DNA of 64,000 nt from CAVPEW01 sp963703565 (GTDB taxonomy: Bacteria > Actinomycetota > Acidimicrobiia > Acidimicrobiales > VFJN01). Of this stretch, positions 16,358 to 24,988 are shown one piece after another. Position 1 is the first letter of the stretch; the number at the start of each line of letters is the position of its first letter. The stretch covers positions 4,982 to 68,981 of the forward strand of contig CAVPEW010000079.1 of assembly GCA_963703565.1 (NCBI GenBank). The letters run 5' to 3'. Both the position numbers and the translations under genes were made by a program. Under the pieces are notes generated by a model that was given only the letters and a program-made list of their open reading frames with translations, was not told where the DNA came from and made no database searches.

Positions 16358-17371
16358 GTGCCAGTGACCTCGATCCTGCTTCCTCACGGCTTGGCCACCA
16401 CCATCGGCAGCCTGCCCCACCGCGACCCCGCCGAGGCGGCGGAGTTCGTGCTGGCCACCACGCCGCGCCTGCCCGCGGCTCCGTCGTTGCCGGCGCGCTC
16501 GCCGCTCGAGTCGATGCTGGGCCAGGCCGCCTGGGGCATTCGCGGGGTGGTCGTGGCCGCCGACGGCTCCCTGCAGGTGGACGAGGCGGCCACCGACCTC
16601 GACGACCCCATGGGCGAGCCAGGCGTGGATGGCGAGCCGTTCGTGGGTCTGCGGGCGTTCCTCGCCGCGATCAGCGGTCGCGTCGAACCGGTCAAGCTCC
16701 AGCTCACAGGACCGCTCACGCTTGGCCTGGCCCTCGCTGCTGCTGGGATGTCGGTGCCCAGGGCCTTCGCGCTGGCTGCGGCCGCGGTGCGAGAGCGCGC
16801 CGTGTCGTTGGTCGCCGCCGCCGGCCGCAGCGCCCCGAAGGCCCAGGTGGTGGTCTTCGTCGACGAGCCGGGCCTGACGGCGGCCATGCAGCCGGGATTC
16901 CCCCTGGATCCCGTCGCCACGGTCGACGTGGTGTCGGGGGCGCTCGCCGCCCTAGAACCGATGGCGGTGACCGGGCTGCACTGCTGCGGGGCCGCCGACT
17001 GGACCATGGCGTTGGCCGCAGGCCCCCAGATCCTCTCGCTGCCTCTGGGCGCGGGAGCCCTGCTGCACGCCTCGGGGTTGGCTGCTCACCTCGATCGTGG
17101 CGGCTGGATCGCCTGGGGTGCGGTTCCGACCCACGGCCCGGTGAGCACCCGGCCCGAGCCGCTGTGGCGGACCCTGTCCTCGGAGTGGTGCGACATGGTG
17201 CGCGCCGGTTGCGATCCCGTGGCGCTGCGGCGCAACGCCATGATCACCCCGGTGTGTGGGCTCGCCCGTCACGGCCTCGCCCAGGCCGAGGGCGTGCTGG
17301 CCCTGTGCGCCGACCTGGCTCGCCGGCTCGAGACCCAGGCCCTCGGCGTCCGGCTCACGATCGGCGCCTGA
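16358..17371 (+). CDS. Cobalamin-independent methionine synthase C-terminal domain-like protein
   Basis: A 337-residue protein beginning at GTG 16358. The start, ATTIGSLPHRDPAEAAEFV, and the later VKLQLTGPLTL, VVFVDEPGL and TGLHCCGAADW resemble the MetE/UROD TIM-barrel superfamily. Zinc ligands expected for MetE are present as the His and Cys of LHCC and the Cys of ITPVCGLA. It lacks the N-terminal barrel of full MetE, so it is about half length. Such single-domain MetE-like proteins may transfer methyl groups from a donor other than methyltetrahydrofolate triglutamate (family knowledge); the donor is unknown here. Confidence 0.75.
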   Translation: MPVTSILLPHGLATTIGSLPHRDPAEAAEFVLATTPRLPAAPSLPARSPLESMLGQAAWGIRGVVVAADGSLQVDEAATDLDDPMGEPGVDGEPFVGLRAFLAAISGRVEPVKLQLTGPLTLGLALAAAGMSVPRAFALAAAAVRERAVSLVAAAGRSAPKAQVVVFVDEPGLTAAMQPGFPLDPVATVDVVSGALAALEPMAVTGLHCCGAADWTMALAAGPQILSLPLGAGALLHASGLAAHLDRGGWIAWGAVPTHGPVSTRPEPLWRTLSSEWCDMVRAGCDPVALRRNAMITPVCGLARHGLAQAEGVLALCADLARRLETQALGVRLTIGA

Positions 17372-17382
17372 ACCCGCGTCGC

Positions 17383-17388
17383 TACGAT
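17383..17388 (+). promoter_or_regulatory. Probable -10 element (TACGAT) of ligA
   Basis: TACGAT ends 6 nt before the ATG at 17395, which is consistent with a leaderless transcript. The identical hexamer is found 7 nt before gatC. Confidence 0.4.
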
Positions 17389-17394
17389 CGCTCC

Positions 17395-19565
17395 ATGGAC
17401 CATCGGGCGCCTGTCGAGCAGGCGCCCGACGAGCAGGCCCGTGCCCTGCGCGAGGAGATCGCCGGGCACGACCGGCGCTACTACGAGCTCGACGACCCGG
17501 CGATCCCCGATGCCGAGTACGACGCTCTGGTCCGGCGCCTGCGCTCGCTCGAGGAGCAGCACCCGGACCTGATCACCCCCGACTCGCCCACCCAGCGCGT
17601 CGGGGGGCGCGGGTCACCACCTTCGGTCCGATCGAGCATCGTCGCCCGATGATGAGCCTCGACAACGTCTTCGAGCCCGACGCGCTCGCGGCGTGGGGCG
17701 AGCGGATCCACCGTCGGCTGGGGCAGGGTGCGGCGCCGGGCCCCATCGCCTACGTCGCCGAGCCGAAGATCGACGGCCTGGCCATATCGCTGCGCTACGA
17801 GGGTGGCCGCCTGGTGGGTGCCGCCACCCGGGGTGACGGCCGCGTCGGCGAGGACGTAACCGCCAACGTCGCCACGATGGCCGCGGTGCCGGCCCGGTTG
17901 CCCCCTGGGGCCCCCGCCGTGCTCGAGGTTCGCGGCGAGGTCTACATGACCCGCCGCGCGTTCGACGCGCTCAACGTCGACCAGGCCGAGCGCGGCGGGC
18001 GGGCGTTCGTGAACCCGCGCAACGCCGCGGCGGGAGCACTGCGCCAGAAGGACCCGGCGGTCACGGCTCGTCGTGAGCTGTCCCTGTGGGTCTACGAGCT
18101 GGCGGAGCTGGAGGGCGGCGCGCAGCCGGCGAGGCATCACGAGGCGCTGGAGCTGCTGGCCGGCTTCGGGTTCCCGGTCAACGACGAGATCCGCCGTTTC
18201 GACGACCTCGAGGCTGTGCTCGCCTACTGCGGTCACTGGGAGGCGCACCGTCACGACCTCGACTACGAGATCGACGGGGTGGTGGTCAAGGTCGACGACC
18301 TGTCTCGTCGAGCCGAGCTCGGCTCCACCTCGCGCGCTCCCCGCTGGGCGATCGCCTACAAGTTCCCGCCCGAGGAGCGCACCACCCTCCTGCGCGGGAT
18401 CCTCGTGTCGGTGGGGCGGACTGGCCGGGCCACGCCATACGCGGTGCTCGAGCCGGTCTTCGTGGGAGGCGTGACCGTGTCGCAGGCCACGCTGCACAAC
18501 GAGGATCAGGTCCGTGCCAAGGACGTCCGCCCCGGAGACACGGTCATCGTCCGTCGTGCCGGCGATGTCATCCCCGAGGTCGTGGGCCCGGTGCTCGGGG
18601 CCCGGCCGTCGGGCAGCGAGCCCTGGAGGTTTCCCCGGCAGTGCCCCTGCGAGCGGCGCAGCATCCTGGTGCGCCCCCCCGGCGCAGCCGACACCCGTTG
18701 CGTGGACCCGGGCTGCCCGTTCCAGTCCCACGGCGCGATCGAGCACTTCGCGGCCCGCTCGGCGATGGACATCGAGGGCCTCGGCGAGCGCAGGGTCCGT
18801 GAACTGGTCGAGCTGGGCCTGGTGGCGACCCCGGCAGATCTCTACGAGCTCGACTGGGACGTGGTGCGGGCGCGCCCGGGCTGGGGCGACACCTCGGTCG
18901 CGAACCTCCAGGGGGCGATCGAGGCCTCCAAGCAGCGTCCGCTGGCCCGCCTGCTGGTGGGGCTCAACATCCGCCACCTGGGACCGGCGGGTGCCGAGGC
19001 ACTGGCCCGCGGCCGTGGCCACCTCGACCGCATCGCAGATGCCGGCGTCGAGGAGCTGGCCGCCATCGAGGGCGTCGGGCCGGTGATCGCCGCCTCGGTG
19101 GTGAGCTGGTTCGCCGACCCCGAGCACCGAACGATGGTCGACCGGCTGCGACGTGCCGGGTTGAACCTGGCCGGCCCGACGGGTCCTGCGAGCTCGTCGA
19201 CCCTCGCCGGGATGGCGGTGGTGGTCACCGGCACCCTGGAGGGGTTCAGCCGGGAGGGGGCGGAGGCGGCGATCGTGGCGGCGGGCGGGCGGTCACCGTC
19301 GACGGTCTCGGCACGCACGACCGCTGTGGTGGCCGGCTCGTCGCCCGGCGCGTCCAAGATCGACAAGGCGGCGGCCCTGGGTGTGCCGGTCATCGACGAG
19401 GCGGCCTTCGTCGCCCTCCTCGAGACCGGTGAGCTTCCCCGCGGACCACCTGGAGGGGGCCTCGTAGTGCTCGGTGCACGGCCCCCGGCGGTTCAGGTCA
19501 CGTCGAAGCACCAGCGAAACGAGCCCGCGTCCGGGCCGGTCCGTCCCTGCGAGCGCGGCCAGTAG
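17395..19565 (+). CDS. ligA: NAD-dependent DNA ligase LigA, frameshifted in a G run
   Basis: LigA seals nicks in DNA and is essential in bacteria. The N-terminal domain Ia (YYELDDPAIPDAEYD, SPTQRVGG) is in one frame. The rest, from VTTFGPIEHRRPMMSLDN on, is in another. A run of six G at 17602-17607, where seven would restore V-G-G-A-R-V, accounts for the break. The nucleotidyl lysine is in AEPKIDGLAIS, the zinc cysteines in CPCERR..CVDPGC, then the HhH region and a BRCT domain (GMAVVVTGTLEGFSREGAE). The last 40 residues after LLETGEL are unusual and overlap the convergent gene. A sequencing error is by far the likeliest reason for the frameshift. Confidence 0.93.
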
Positions 19566-19948
19566 GTCGCATCGACACAGGTTCGCCGGCCCGCAGGGAG
19601 CTCCTCGACGGTGCGCCCGTCGGCGGGGACGAAGCGGACGAGGTTGACGTTCGTGTCCCGTTCGAGCTGTCCCTCGGGGATCACCACGCCGTTGACGGCC
19701 AGCCCGCCGTCGTAGCCGGGCGCCAGGTCGAGGACGATGGCGGTCTGCTGCAGCGCCTCGGTGTCGGGGCGGGGCAGGACCGCCTCGATGACCTTGTCCA
19801 GGTCCCCGGCGCCGCCGGTGACCTGGACCTCGTCGCTGTCGTCGGTGTCCACGGTGCGCACCGCTGCCACGAACAGTCCGAGGGCCACGGTCACGACGGC
19901 GGCCACGGCGAGCTTGTAGCGGTTGCTGTAGCGCCCGGTTGCCTCCAT
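19493..19948 (-). CDS. Hypothetical membrane-anchored protein
   Basis: A 151-residue protein starting at ATG 19948. One N-terminal helix, KLAVAAVVTVALGLFVAAV, would anchor or export it. The outside part carries DLDKVIEAVLPRPDTEALQ, VVIPEGQLERDTNVNLVRF and ends with GSFRWCFDVT, with two cysteines that might pair. No family is recognised. It is convergent with the odd tail of ligA and divergent from the PASTA kinase gene. The conserved-looking core (IVLDLAPGYDGGLAVNGV) suggests a real actinobacterial gene. Confidence 0.65.
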   Translation of the reverse strand: MEATGRYSNRYKLAVAAVVTVALGLFVAAVRTVDTDDSDEVQVTGGAGDLDKVIEAVLPRPDTEALQQTAIVLDLAPGYDGGLAVNGVVIPEGQLERDTNVNLVRFVPADGRTVEELPAGRRTCVDATYWPRSQGRTGPDAGSFRWCFDVT

Positions 19949-20010
19949 GTGTGCAGTCTGGCCTCGGCACGCCCGGCGCGACGGTGCATCGGCGGCGCGC
20001 GGCCACCCGG

Positions 20011-20016
20011 TAGCGT
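20011..20016 (+). promoter_or_regulatory. Probable -10 element (TAGCGT) of the PASTA kinase gene
   Basis: TAGCGT lies 8 nt before an in-frame GTG at 20025 and 14 nt before the ATG at 20031. The leaderless pattern seen in this window would favour the GTG as start. Confidence 0.35.
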
Positions 20017-20030
20017 GGCCGGCCGTGGCC

Positions 20031-22094
20031 ATGTCGAACATGGCGGACCAGGCAGGTCGGGTGCTCAGCGGCCGCTACCGCCTGATCGCCCCCGTCGGCG
20101 CGGGCGCGTCGGCGCAGGTCTTCCTGGCCGACGACGTGCGCCTCCGCCGTCGGGTCGCGGTCAAGGTGCTGCACGCGGCCCTGGCCGGCGACGAGCAGTT
20201 CCTGCGCCGCTTCCGCGCCGAGGCGCAGGCGGCGGCGTCGCTGAACCACCCCAACATCCTCGCCGTGTACGACTGGGGAGAGGACCAGGGCACTCCGTAC
20301 CTGGTCACCGAGTACCTCGCCGGTGGGAGCCTGCGGGCGATCCTCGACGCGGGGGAGCTGCTCACCACGTCCCAGGCGTTGCTCGTGGGTCTCGAGGCGG
20401 TTCGGGCTCTCGAGGCGGCTCACCGGCAGGGTTTCGTGCACCGCGACATCAAGCCCGCCAACCTCCTGTTCGGTCAGGACGGCCGGTTGCGGGTGGCGGA
20501 CTTCGGCCTGGCCCGCGCCCTGGCCGAGGCGGCGTGGACCGAGCCGGCGGGTGCCGTGCTCGGCACCGCCCGTTACGCCTCGCCCGAGCAGGCCCGGGGA
20601 GAGGCCGTCGACGGGCGCGCCGACGTGTACGCGCTCGGGCTGGTGCTCATCGAAGCCGTCACCGGCAGCGTGCCCTTCGCCACCGATACGACCATCGGCA
20701 CGCTCATGGCCCGCGTGGAGCGAGCCGTGGAGGTGCCCGATGCGCTGGGTCCGCTGGCTCGGCTGCTGCGGGCCGCCGGGCGCCCGGACCCCGCGGAGCG
20801 TCCCGATGCCCGGGCTCTGGCGACATCGCTGATGGCCTGCGCCAACGACCTCCCCCGCCCGGAGCCCCTCCCCCTGCGTGGGGCCATGGCCGCGGCGCCG
20901 GGCGGGGAACGAGCGGGCGACGAGACGATGCTGGGCCTGCCCGGCTCGGTGCTCGCCGAAGCCGAGGCCGGCACGGGCGGCGCGACGGCACGGGAGGGGT
21001 CGCATGGCGTGCTCGCCGGCAGCTCGGTCTCGAACCGCGCGGACCTCGATCCGCCCGGCACCGGGGTAGACGGCACGGCTACGGCAGATGCGCTCGCCGA
21101 CCGACCCGGAGACGAGCCGACCGTGGTCGCTGCGAACGCCGCCTCCGCCGCGACGGTCGCAGCACCGGTCGCGGCAGCGCCCCTGCCGGCGCCGGGCGTC
21201 GAGCGCCCCACGCGGCGCCGGCGGTTGCGGGTGGCGGTGCTGGCGGTCCTCGTCGCGGCGCTGGTCGGCACCGGTGTTGCCTTCGCCGTGGACGCCGCAA
21301 GGTCGCCGAGCTACGAGGTGCCTGTGCTGGCGGGGCGCACTGAGGCCGAGGCCCGCCGCTTGGTGGACCCGTACGGCTGGAAGATCTCGGTGGTCAACGA
21401 GCGCCGCGACCGCACCGCGGCCGGTCAGGTGCTGGGCACGCGCCCGGGCGCGGGCGACGACCTGTCCGAGGGCGACACCCTCACCCTGGTCGTGTCCCAG
21501 GGCTGGACCCTGGCCCCGGTGCCCGAGCTGGTCGGGCGCAGCGCCGAGGAGGCCCGCGCCGCGTTGGAGCAGGCCGGCTTCGTGCCCGACCCCAGCGAAG
21601 CCTTCCACGAGACGGCCCGTCCCGGCGTGGTGGTGTCGTCCTCGGTCGGGGTCGGGACCGAGCTCGAGCGCAACTCGCCGGTCGCGTACGTGGTCTCCAA
21701 GGGCCCCGAGCCGCGGACGGTGCCCGATGGGCTGGCCGGTTCGGAGCCCTCGGTGGCCATCGCCGCGCTGGAGCGGATCGGCCTCGTGGTGGCCCGAACC
21801 GACGAGTTCGACGACCAGGTGGCCGCGGGCAAGGTGATCGGGACGCGCCCTGGGGCGGGGTCGTCGGTGCCGCGCGGGGCGACGGTGGCCCTGGTGGTCT
21901 CACGGGGGCCCGACGTGGTGTCGGTGCCGTCGGTGCGCAACCTCTCCCTCGACGAAGCGGCTGCACGGCTGGAGGCCGCCGGGCTGACGGTGGGCAACGT
22001 CTTCGGCCCCGCCAAGGGCAAGGCGTTCGAGACCTCGCCCACCTCCGCAACGGTGGTGGGCCGCGGGACCACGGTGAACATCTACCTGCGCTGA
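20031..22094 (+). CDS. Ser/Thr protein kinase with PASTA repeats (PknB/StkP type)
   Basis: A 687-residue transmembrane kinase. Kinase subdomains are clear: GAGASAQVFLAD (glycine loop), VAVKVL (Lys), FVHRDIKPANLL (catalytic loop), DFGLARAL, and GTARYASPEQARG. A low-complexity Ala/Pro linker of about 120 residues leads to one membrane helix (VAVLAVLVAALVGTGVAFAV), then four PASTA repeats starting at about YEVPVLAGRTEAEARRL, each ending with a VVS-like strand. PASTA kinases sense muropeptides and control cell-wall growth and division. No partner phosphatase (PstP) or FtsW/PBP gene is next to it here. GTG 20025 is an alternative start. Confidence 0.92.
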   Translation: MSNMADQAGRVLSGRYRLIAPVGAGASAQVFLADDVRLRRRVAVKVLHAALAGDEQFLRRFRAEAQAAASLNHPNILAVYDWGEDQGTPYLVTEYLAGGSLRAILDAGELLTTSQALLVGLEAVRALEAAHRQGFVHRDIKPANLLFGQDGRLRVADFGLARALAEAAWTEPAGAVLGTARYASPEQARGEAVDGRADVYALGLVLIEAVTGSVPFATDTTIGTLMARVERAVEVPDALGPLARLLRAAGRPDPAERPDARALATSLMACANDLPRPEPLPLRGAMAAAPGGERAGDETMLGLPGSVLAEAEAGTGGATAREGSHGVLAGSSVSNRADLDPPGTGVDGTATADALADRPGDEPTVVAANAASAATVAAPVAAAPLPAPGVERPTRRRRLRVAVLAVLVAALVGTGVAFAVDAARSPSYEVPVLAGRTEAEARRLVDPYGWKISVVNERRDRTAAGQVLGTRPGAGDDLSEGDTLTLVVSQGWTLAPVPELVGRSAEEARAALEQAGFVPDPSEAFHETARPGVVVSSSVGVGTELERNSPVAYVVSKGPEPRTVPDGLAGSEPSVAIAALERIGLVVARTDEFDDQVAAGKVIGTRPGAGSSVPRGATVALVVSRGPDVVSVPSVRNLSLDEAAARLEAAGLTVGNVFGPAKGKAFETSPTSATVVGRGTTVNIYLR

Positions 22095-22107
22095 GCGACC
22101 TGGCGAC

Positions 22108-22137
22108 TTGACCCCCCCGGGGGTGGCCGGACAGATT
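22108..22137 (+). promoter_or_regulatory. Candidate promoter for the SDR gene
   Basis: TTGACC at 22108-22113 and CAGATT at 22132-22137 are separated by 18 nt, 44 nt before the GTG at 22182. The spacer contains a short C/G palindrome. This is pattern-based only. Confidence 0.3.
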
Positions 22138-22181
22138 GCGCCCGGTCCGAAGCGGTGGGCGTTCTAGGGGAGGCGAGTCCA

Positions 22182-23027
22182 GTGCGCGCACTGCACGGCA
22201 GGGTCGCCGCGATCACCGGCGCGGGTCGAGGCATCGGCCGGGCCCACGCGAAGTGCTTCGCCGAGCAGGGCGCGCTGGTCGTGGTCAACGACGTGGGACC
22301 CGAGGCGGACGAGACCGTCGCCGAGCTGGTCGACGACGGCCACCAGGCGGTCGCCTGTCGGGCCGACGTCGCCGACTGGGAGGGCGGGCAGGCGCTGGTC
22401 GACACCGCGGTGGAGGCGTTCGGCCGGCTCGACGTGCTCGTCAACAACGCCGGGATCCTTCGCGACCGGGCCCTGGTCACCATGGAGGAGTCGGACTGGG
22501 ACGAGGTGATACGGGTCCACCTCAAGGGCCACTTCGTGCCGACCCGTGCCGCGGCGCGGCACTGGCGGGAGCGGTCCAAGGCAGGTGAGGAGGTGAGGGC
22601 ATCCGTGCTGCACACCTCGTCGACCTCGGGCCTGATGGGTAACCCGGGCCAGTCCAACTACGGGGCCGCAAAGGCCGGGATCGCGGGCTTCTCCGCCATC
22701 TGCGCACTCGAGCTCGGGCGCTACGGGGTGCGGTCGAACTGCCTGGTCCCCGCTGCGCGCACGAGGCTCAACGAGTCGGCGCCGGGGCTGGCGTCTCTGG
22801 TGGCGGCCCCGGCGGAGGGCTTCGACGTGTGGGACCCCGCCAACGTGTCGCCGGTGGCCGCCTGGCTGTGCATGCACGGTTGCAGCGTGACCGGCCAGAC
22901 GTTCTTCGTGCAGGGCTCCACGGTCCGGCTGCTGCGCGGGTGGGAGCTGGGGCCGGGCATCGAGGGAGCGGGCCGGTGGACGGTCGAGGCCCTCGAACGG
23001 GCAGCGCCAGCGCTGTTCACCCCCTGA
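22182..23027 (+). CDS. Short-chain dehydrogenase/reductase (SDR)
   Basis: A 281-residue classical SDR. The NAD(P) motif is TGAGRGIGRAHAKCF, followed by NNAGILRD and the catalytic Ser/Tyr/Lys in HTSSTSGLMG...NYGAAKAG. The sequence resembles the (3R)-hydroxyacyl-CoA/17-beta-hydroxysteroid type 4-like group in the VVVNDVG region, which would fit acyl-chain or steroid metabolism, but the substrate is not determinable. GTG 22182 was chosen because it starts just before the Rossmann fold and is preceded by a GGGGAGG ribosome-binding site. The neighbours (kinase and gatC) give no functional hint. Confidence 0.85.
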   Translation: MRALHGRVAAITGAGRGIGRAHAKCFAEQGALVVVNDVGPEADETVAELVDDGHQAVACRADVADWEGGQALVDTAVEAFGRLDVLVNNAGILRDRALVTMEESDWDEVIRVHLKGHFVPTRAAARHWRERSKAGEEVRASVLHTSSTSGLMGNPGQSNYGAAKAGIAGFSAICALELGRYGVRSNCLVPAARTRLNESAPGLASLVAAPAEGFDVWDPANVSPVAAWLCMHGCSVTGQTFFVQGSTVRLLRGWELGPGIEGAGRWTVEALERAAPALFTP

Positions 23028-23258
23028 GGCCCCTTCTCACACACGCAACGTGTTGTCAAGGGCCGGCGCTGCTATCCTACGCTCGACGTAGGGCCCGCTG
23101 GGGCGGTGGGCCGGACGTGGCGATCCCCAGCCGCCGCGACGAGGCCGCCGCCCCAGCCGGCCCTACGACACGTCTACAGCCGCCGTGGCCGACCCTCTCT
23201 GCCGGTCCCGAAGAGCTCTTTCGCCTCCGCGGGCGGCTGGGAGGATGCGGTGGTCCCC

Positions 23259-23264
23259 TACGAT
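23259..23264 (+). promoter_or_regulatory. Probable -10 element (TACGAT) of gatCAB
   Basis: TACGAT ends 7 nt before the ATG at 23272 used for gatC. The hexamer is identical to that before ligA. Confidence 0.4.
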
Positions 23265-23271
23265 GCGTCCG

Positions 23272-23571
23272 ATGCCCTCGATCAGCCGAGACGACGTAGC
23301 CCACGTCGCGGCTCTGGCGCGCCTCGCGCTCGACGCCGACGAGCTGGACACGTTCACCGGCCAGCTCGCGGCCGTGCTCGACCACGCCGCGGACGTCGCC
23401 GCTCTGGACCTCGACGGGGTGGAGCCGACCTCGCACCCCTGGCCCCTGGTCAACGTTGTGCGAGCCGATCTGGTCCGCCCGGGCACAGTGCGCGACGAGG
23501 TGCTCGCCGTGGCGCCGCTCACCGAAGACGGTCGCTTCCGAGTGCCGCCCGTGCTCGGCGAGGCACCGTGA
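23272..23571 (+). CDS. gatC: Aspartyl/glutamyl-tRNA amidotransferase subunit C
   Basis: GatC is the small subunit that holds GatA and GatB together in the tRNA-dependent amidotransferase. The 99-residue protein has the standard opening SISRDDVAHVAALARLAL, FTGQLAAVLDHAADVAALD, GVEPTSHPWPLVNVVRAD and the C-terminal GRFRVPPVLGE. ATG 23272 gives the usual N-terminus; an ATG three codons upstream is also possible. Its stop overlaps the gatA GTG as GTGA. The three gat genes form an overlapping operon. Confidence 0.92.
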   Translation: MPSISRDDVAHVAALARLALDADELDTFTGQLAAVLDHAADVAALDLDGVEPTSHPWPLVNVVRADLVRPGTVRDEVLAVAPLTEDGRFRVPPVLGEAP

Positions 23572-24988
23572 CCACCGCCCTCCAGATCGCGGCAGACGTG
23601 CGTGCCGGGCGCCGCCTGGCACGCGACGTGATCGAGGAGCACCTCGCCTCCATCGCCGCTTCCGAAGACCACGTGCACGCGTTCAACCTGGTCACCGCCG
23701 AGGCCGCCCGCGCCGAAGCCGACGCGGTGGACGCCAGCGTGGCAGCCGGCGACGACCCGGGCCCCCTTGCCGGGGTGCCGATCGCCATCAAGGACAACCT
23801 GTGCACCCGGGGCGTTGCGACGACGTGCTCGTCGCGCATCCTCGAGGGCTGGCGTCCCCCCTACGACGCCACGGTGGTGCGAGCTGTCCGCGAGGCCGGC
23901 GCGGTCGCGCTGGGCAAGACCAACCTCGACGAGTTCGCGATGGGCTCGTCAACGGAGAACTCCGCCTTCGGTCCAACCCGAAACCCGCGCGACCTCTCGC
24001 GGGTGCCCGGCGGCTCCTCGGGTGGCAGTGCGGCGGCGGTGGCCGCGGGTTTCGCGCCGCTGGCGCTGGGCTCGGACACCGGCGGCTCGATCCGCCAACC
24101 GGCGGCGCTGTGCGGGGTGGTCGGCGTGAAGCCCACCTACGGCCGGGTGTCGCGCTACGGGCTGGTCGCGTTCGCGTCCAGCCTCGACCAGGTCGGCCCG
24201 TTCGCGGCCAACGTGGCCGACGCGGCCGCGCTGCTCGAGGTGATCTCGGGTCACGACCCCGCCGACTCGACCTCGATCCCCGGGCCGCTTGAGCCGCTGT
24301 CGGGCCGCCTGGACGAGGGCGTGGCCGGCCTCCGGGTGGGGATGGTGCGGGAGCTGTCGCGGCCGACGGGGTGGCCCCCGACGTGGCGGCCCGGGTGGCG
24401 GCCGCTGCGGACGCGCTGGCCGGAGCCGGAGCCGACGTCGTCGACGTCTCGGTCCCGTCGGTCACCTACGGGCTCTCGGCGTACTACCTCATCGCCCCCG
24501 CCGAGGCATCGTCGAACCTGGCCCGCTACGACGGGGTGCGCTTCGGCCTGCGCGTCGATGCGCCCACCACCGGGGAGATGTACGAGCGGACCCGGACCGC
24601 CGGGTTCGGCGCCGAGGTCAAGCGTCGGATCATGCTGGGCACCTACGCGCTCTCGGCCGGCTACTACGACGCCTTCTACGGCAAGGCCCAGCGGGTGCGG
24701 ACCCTGATCCTGGCCGACCTCGCCGCCGCGTACGAGCAGGTCGACCTGTTGGTGGGGCCCACCTCGCCGGCCACGGCGTTCGCCTTCGGGGCCAAGGCCG
24801 ACCCGTGGTCGATGTACCTCAACGACGTGTGCACCATCGCGTCCAATCTGGCCGGGCACCCGGCGGTGTCGGTGCCCTTCGGCACCGGAGACGACGGCCT
24901 GCCGGTCGGAGTGCAGATCCTGGCGCCGGCCCTGGGCGAGGCGACCATGCTTCGTGCCGCCACCGTCCTCGAGCGGGCAGCGCCTTGA
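23568..24988 (+). CDS. gatA: Aspartyl/glutamyl-tRNA amidotransferase subunit A, frameshifted in a G run
   Basis: GatA is the amidase that releases ammonia from glutamine for GatB. The amidase signature with the Ser-cisSer-Lys triad is present: VPIAIKDNLCTRG (Lys) and RVPGGSSGGSAAAVAAG, ALGSDTGGSIRQPAALCG. The frame breaks after MVRELSRPTG; the run of four G at 24368-24371 needs five to continue as VAPDVAARVAAAADAL. The downstream part (YYDAFYGKAQRVRTLIL, SVPFGTGDDGLPVGVQI) is intact. With one G restored the protein has 473 residues, normal for GatA. The intact subunits C and B on both sides make a true loss of function unlikely. Confidence 0.93.
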
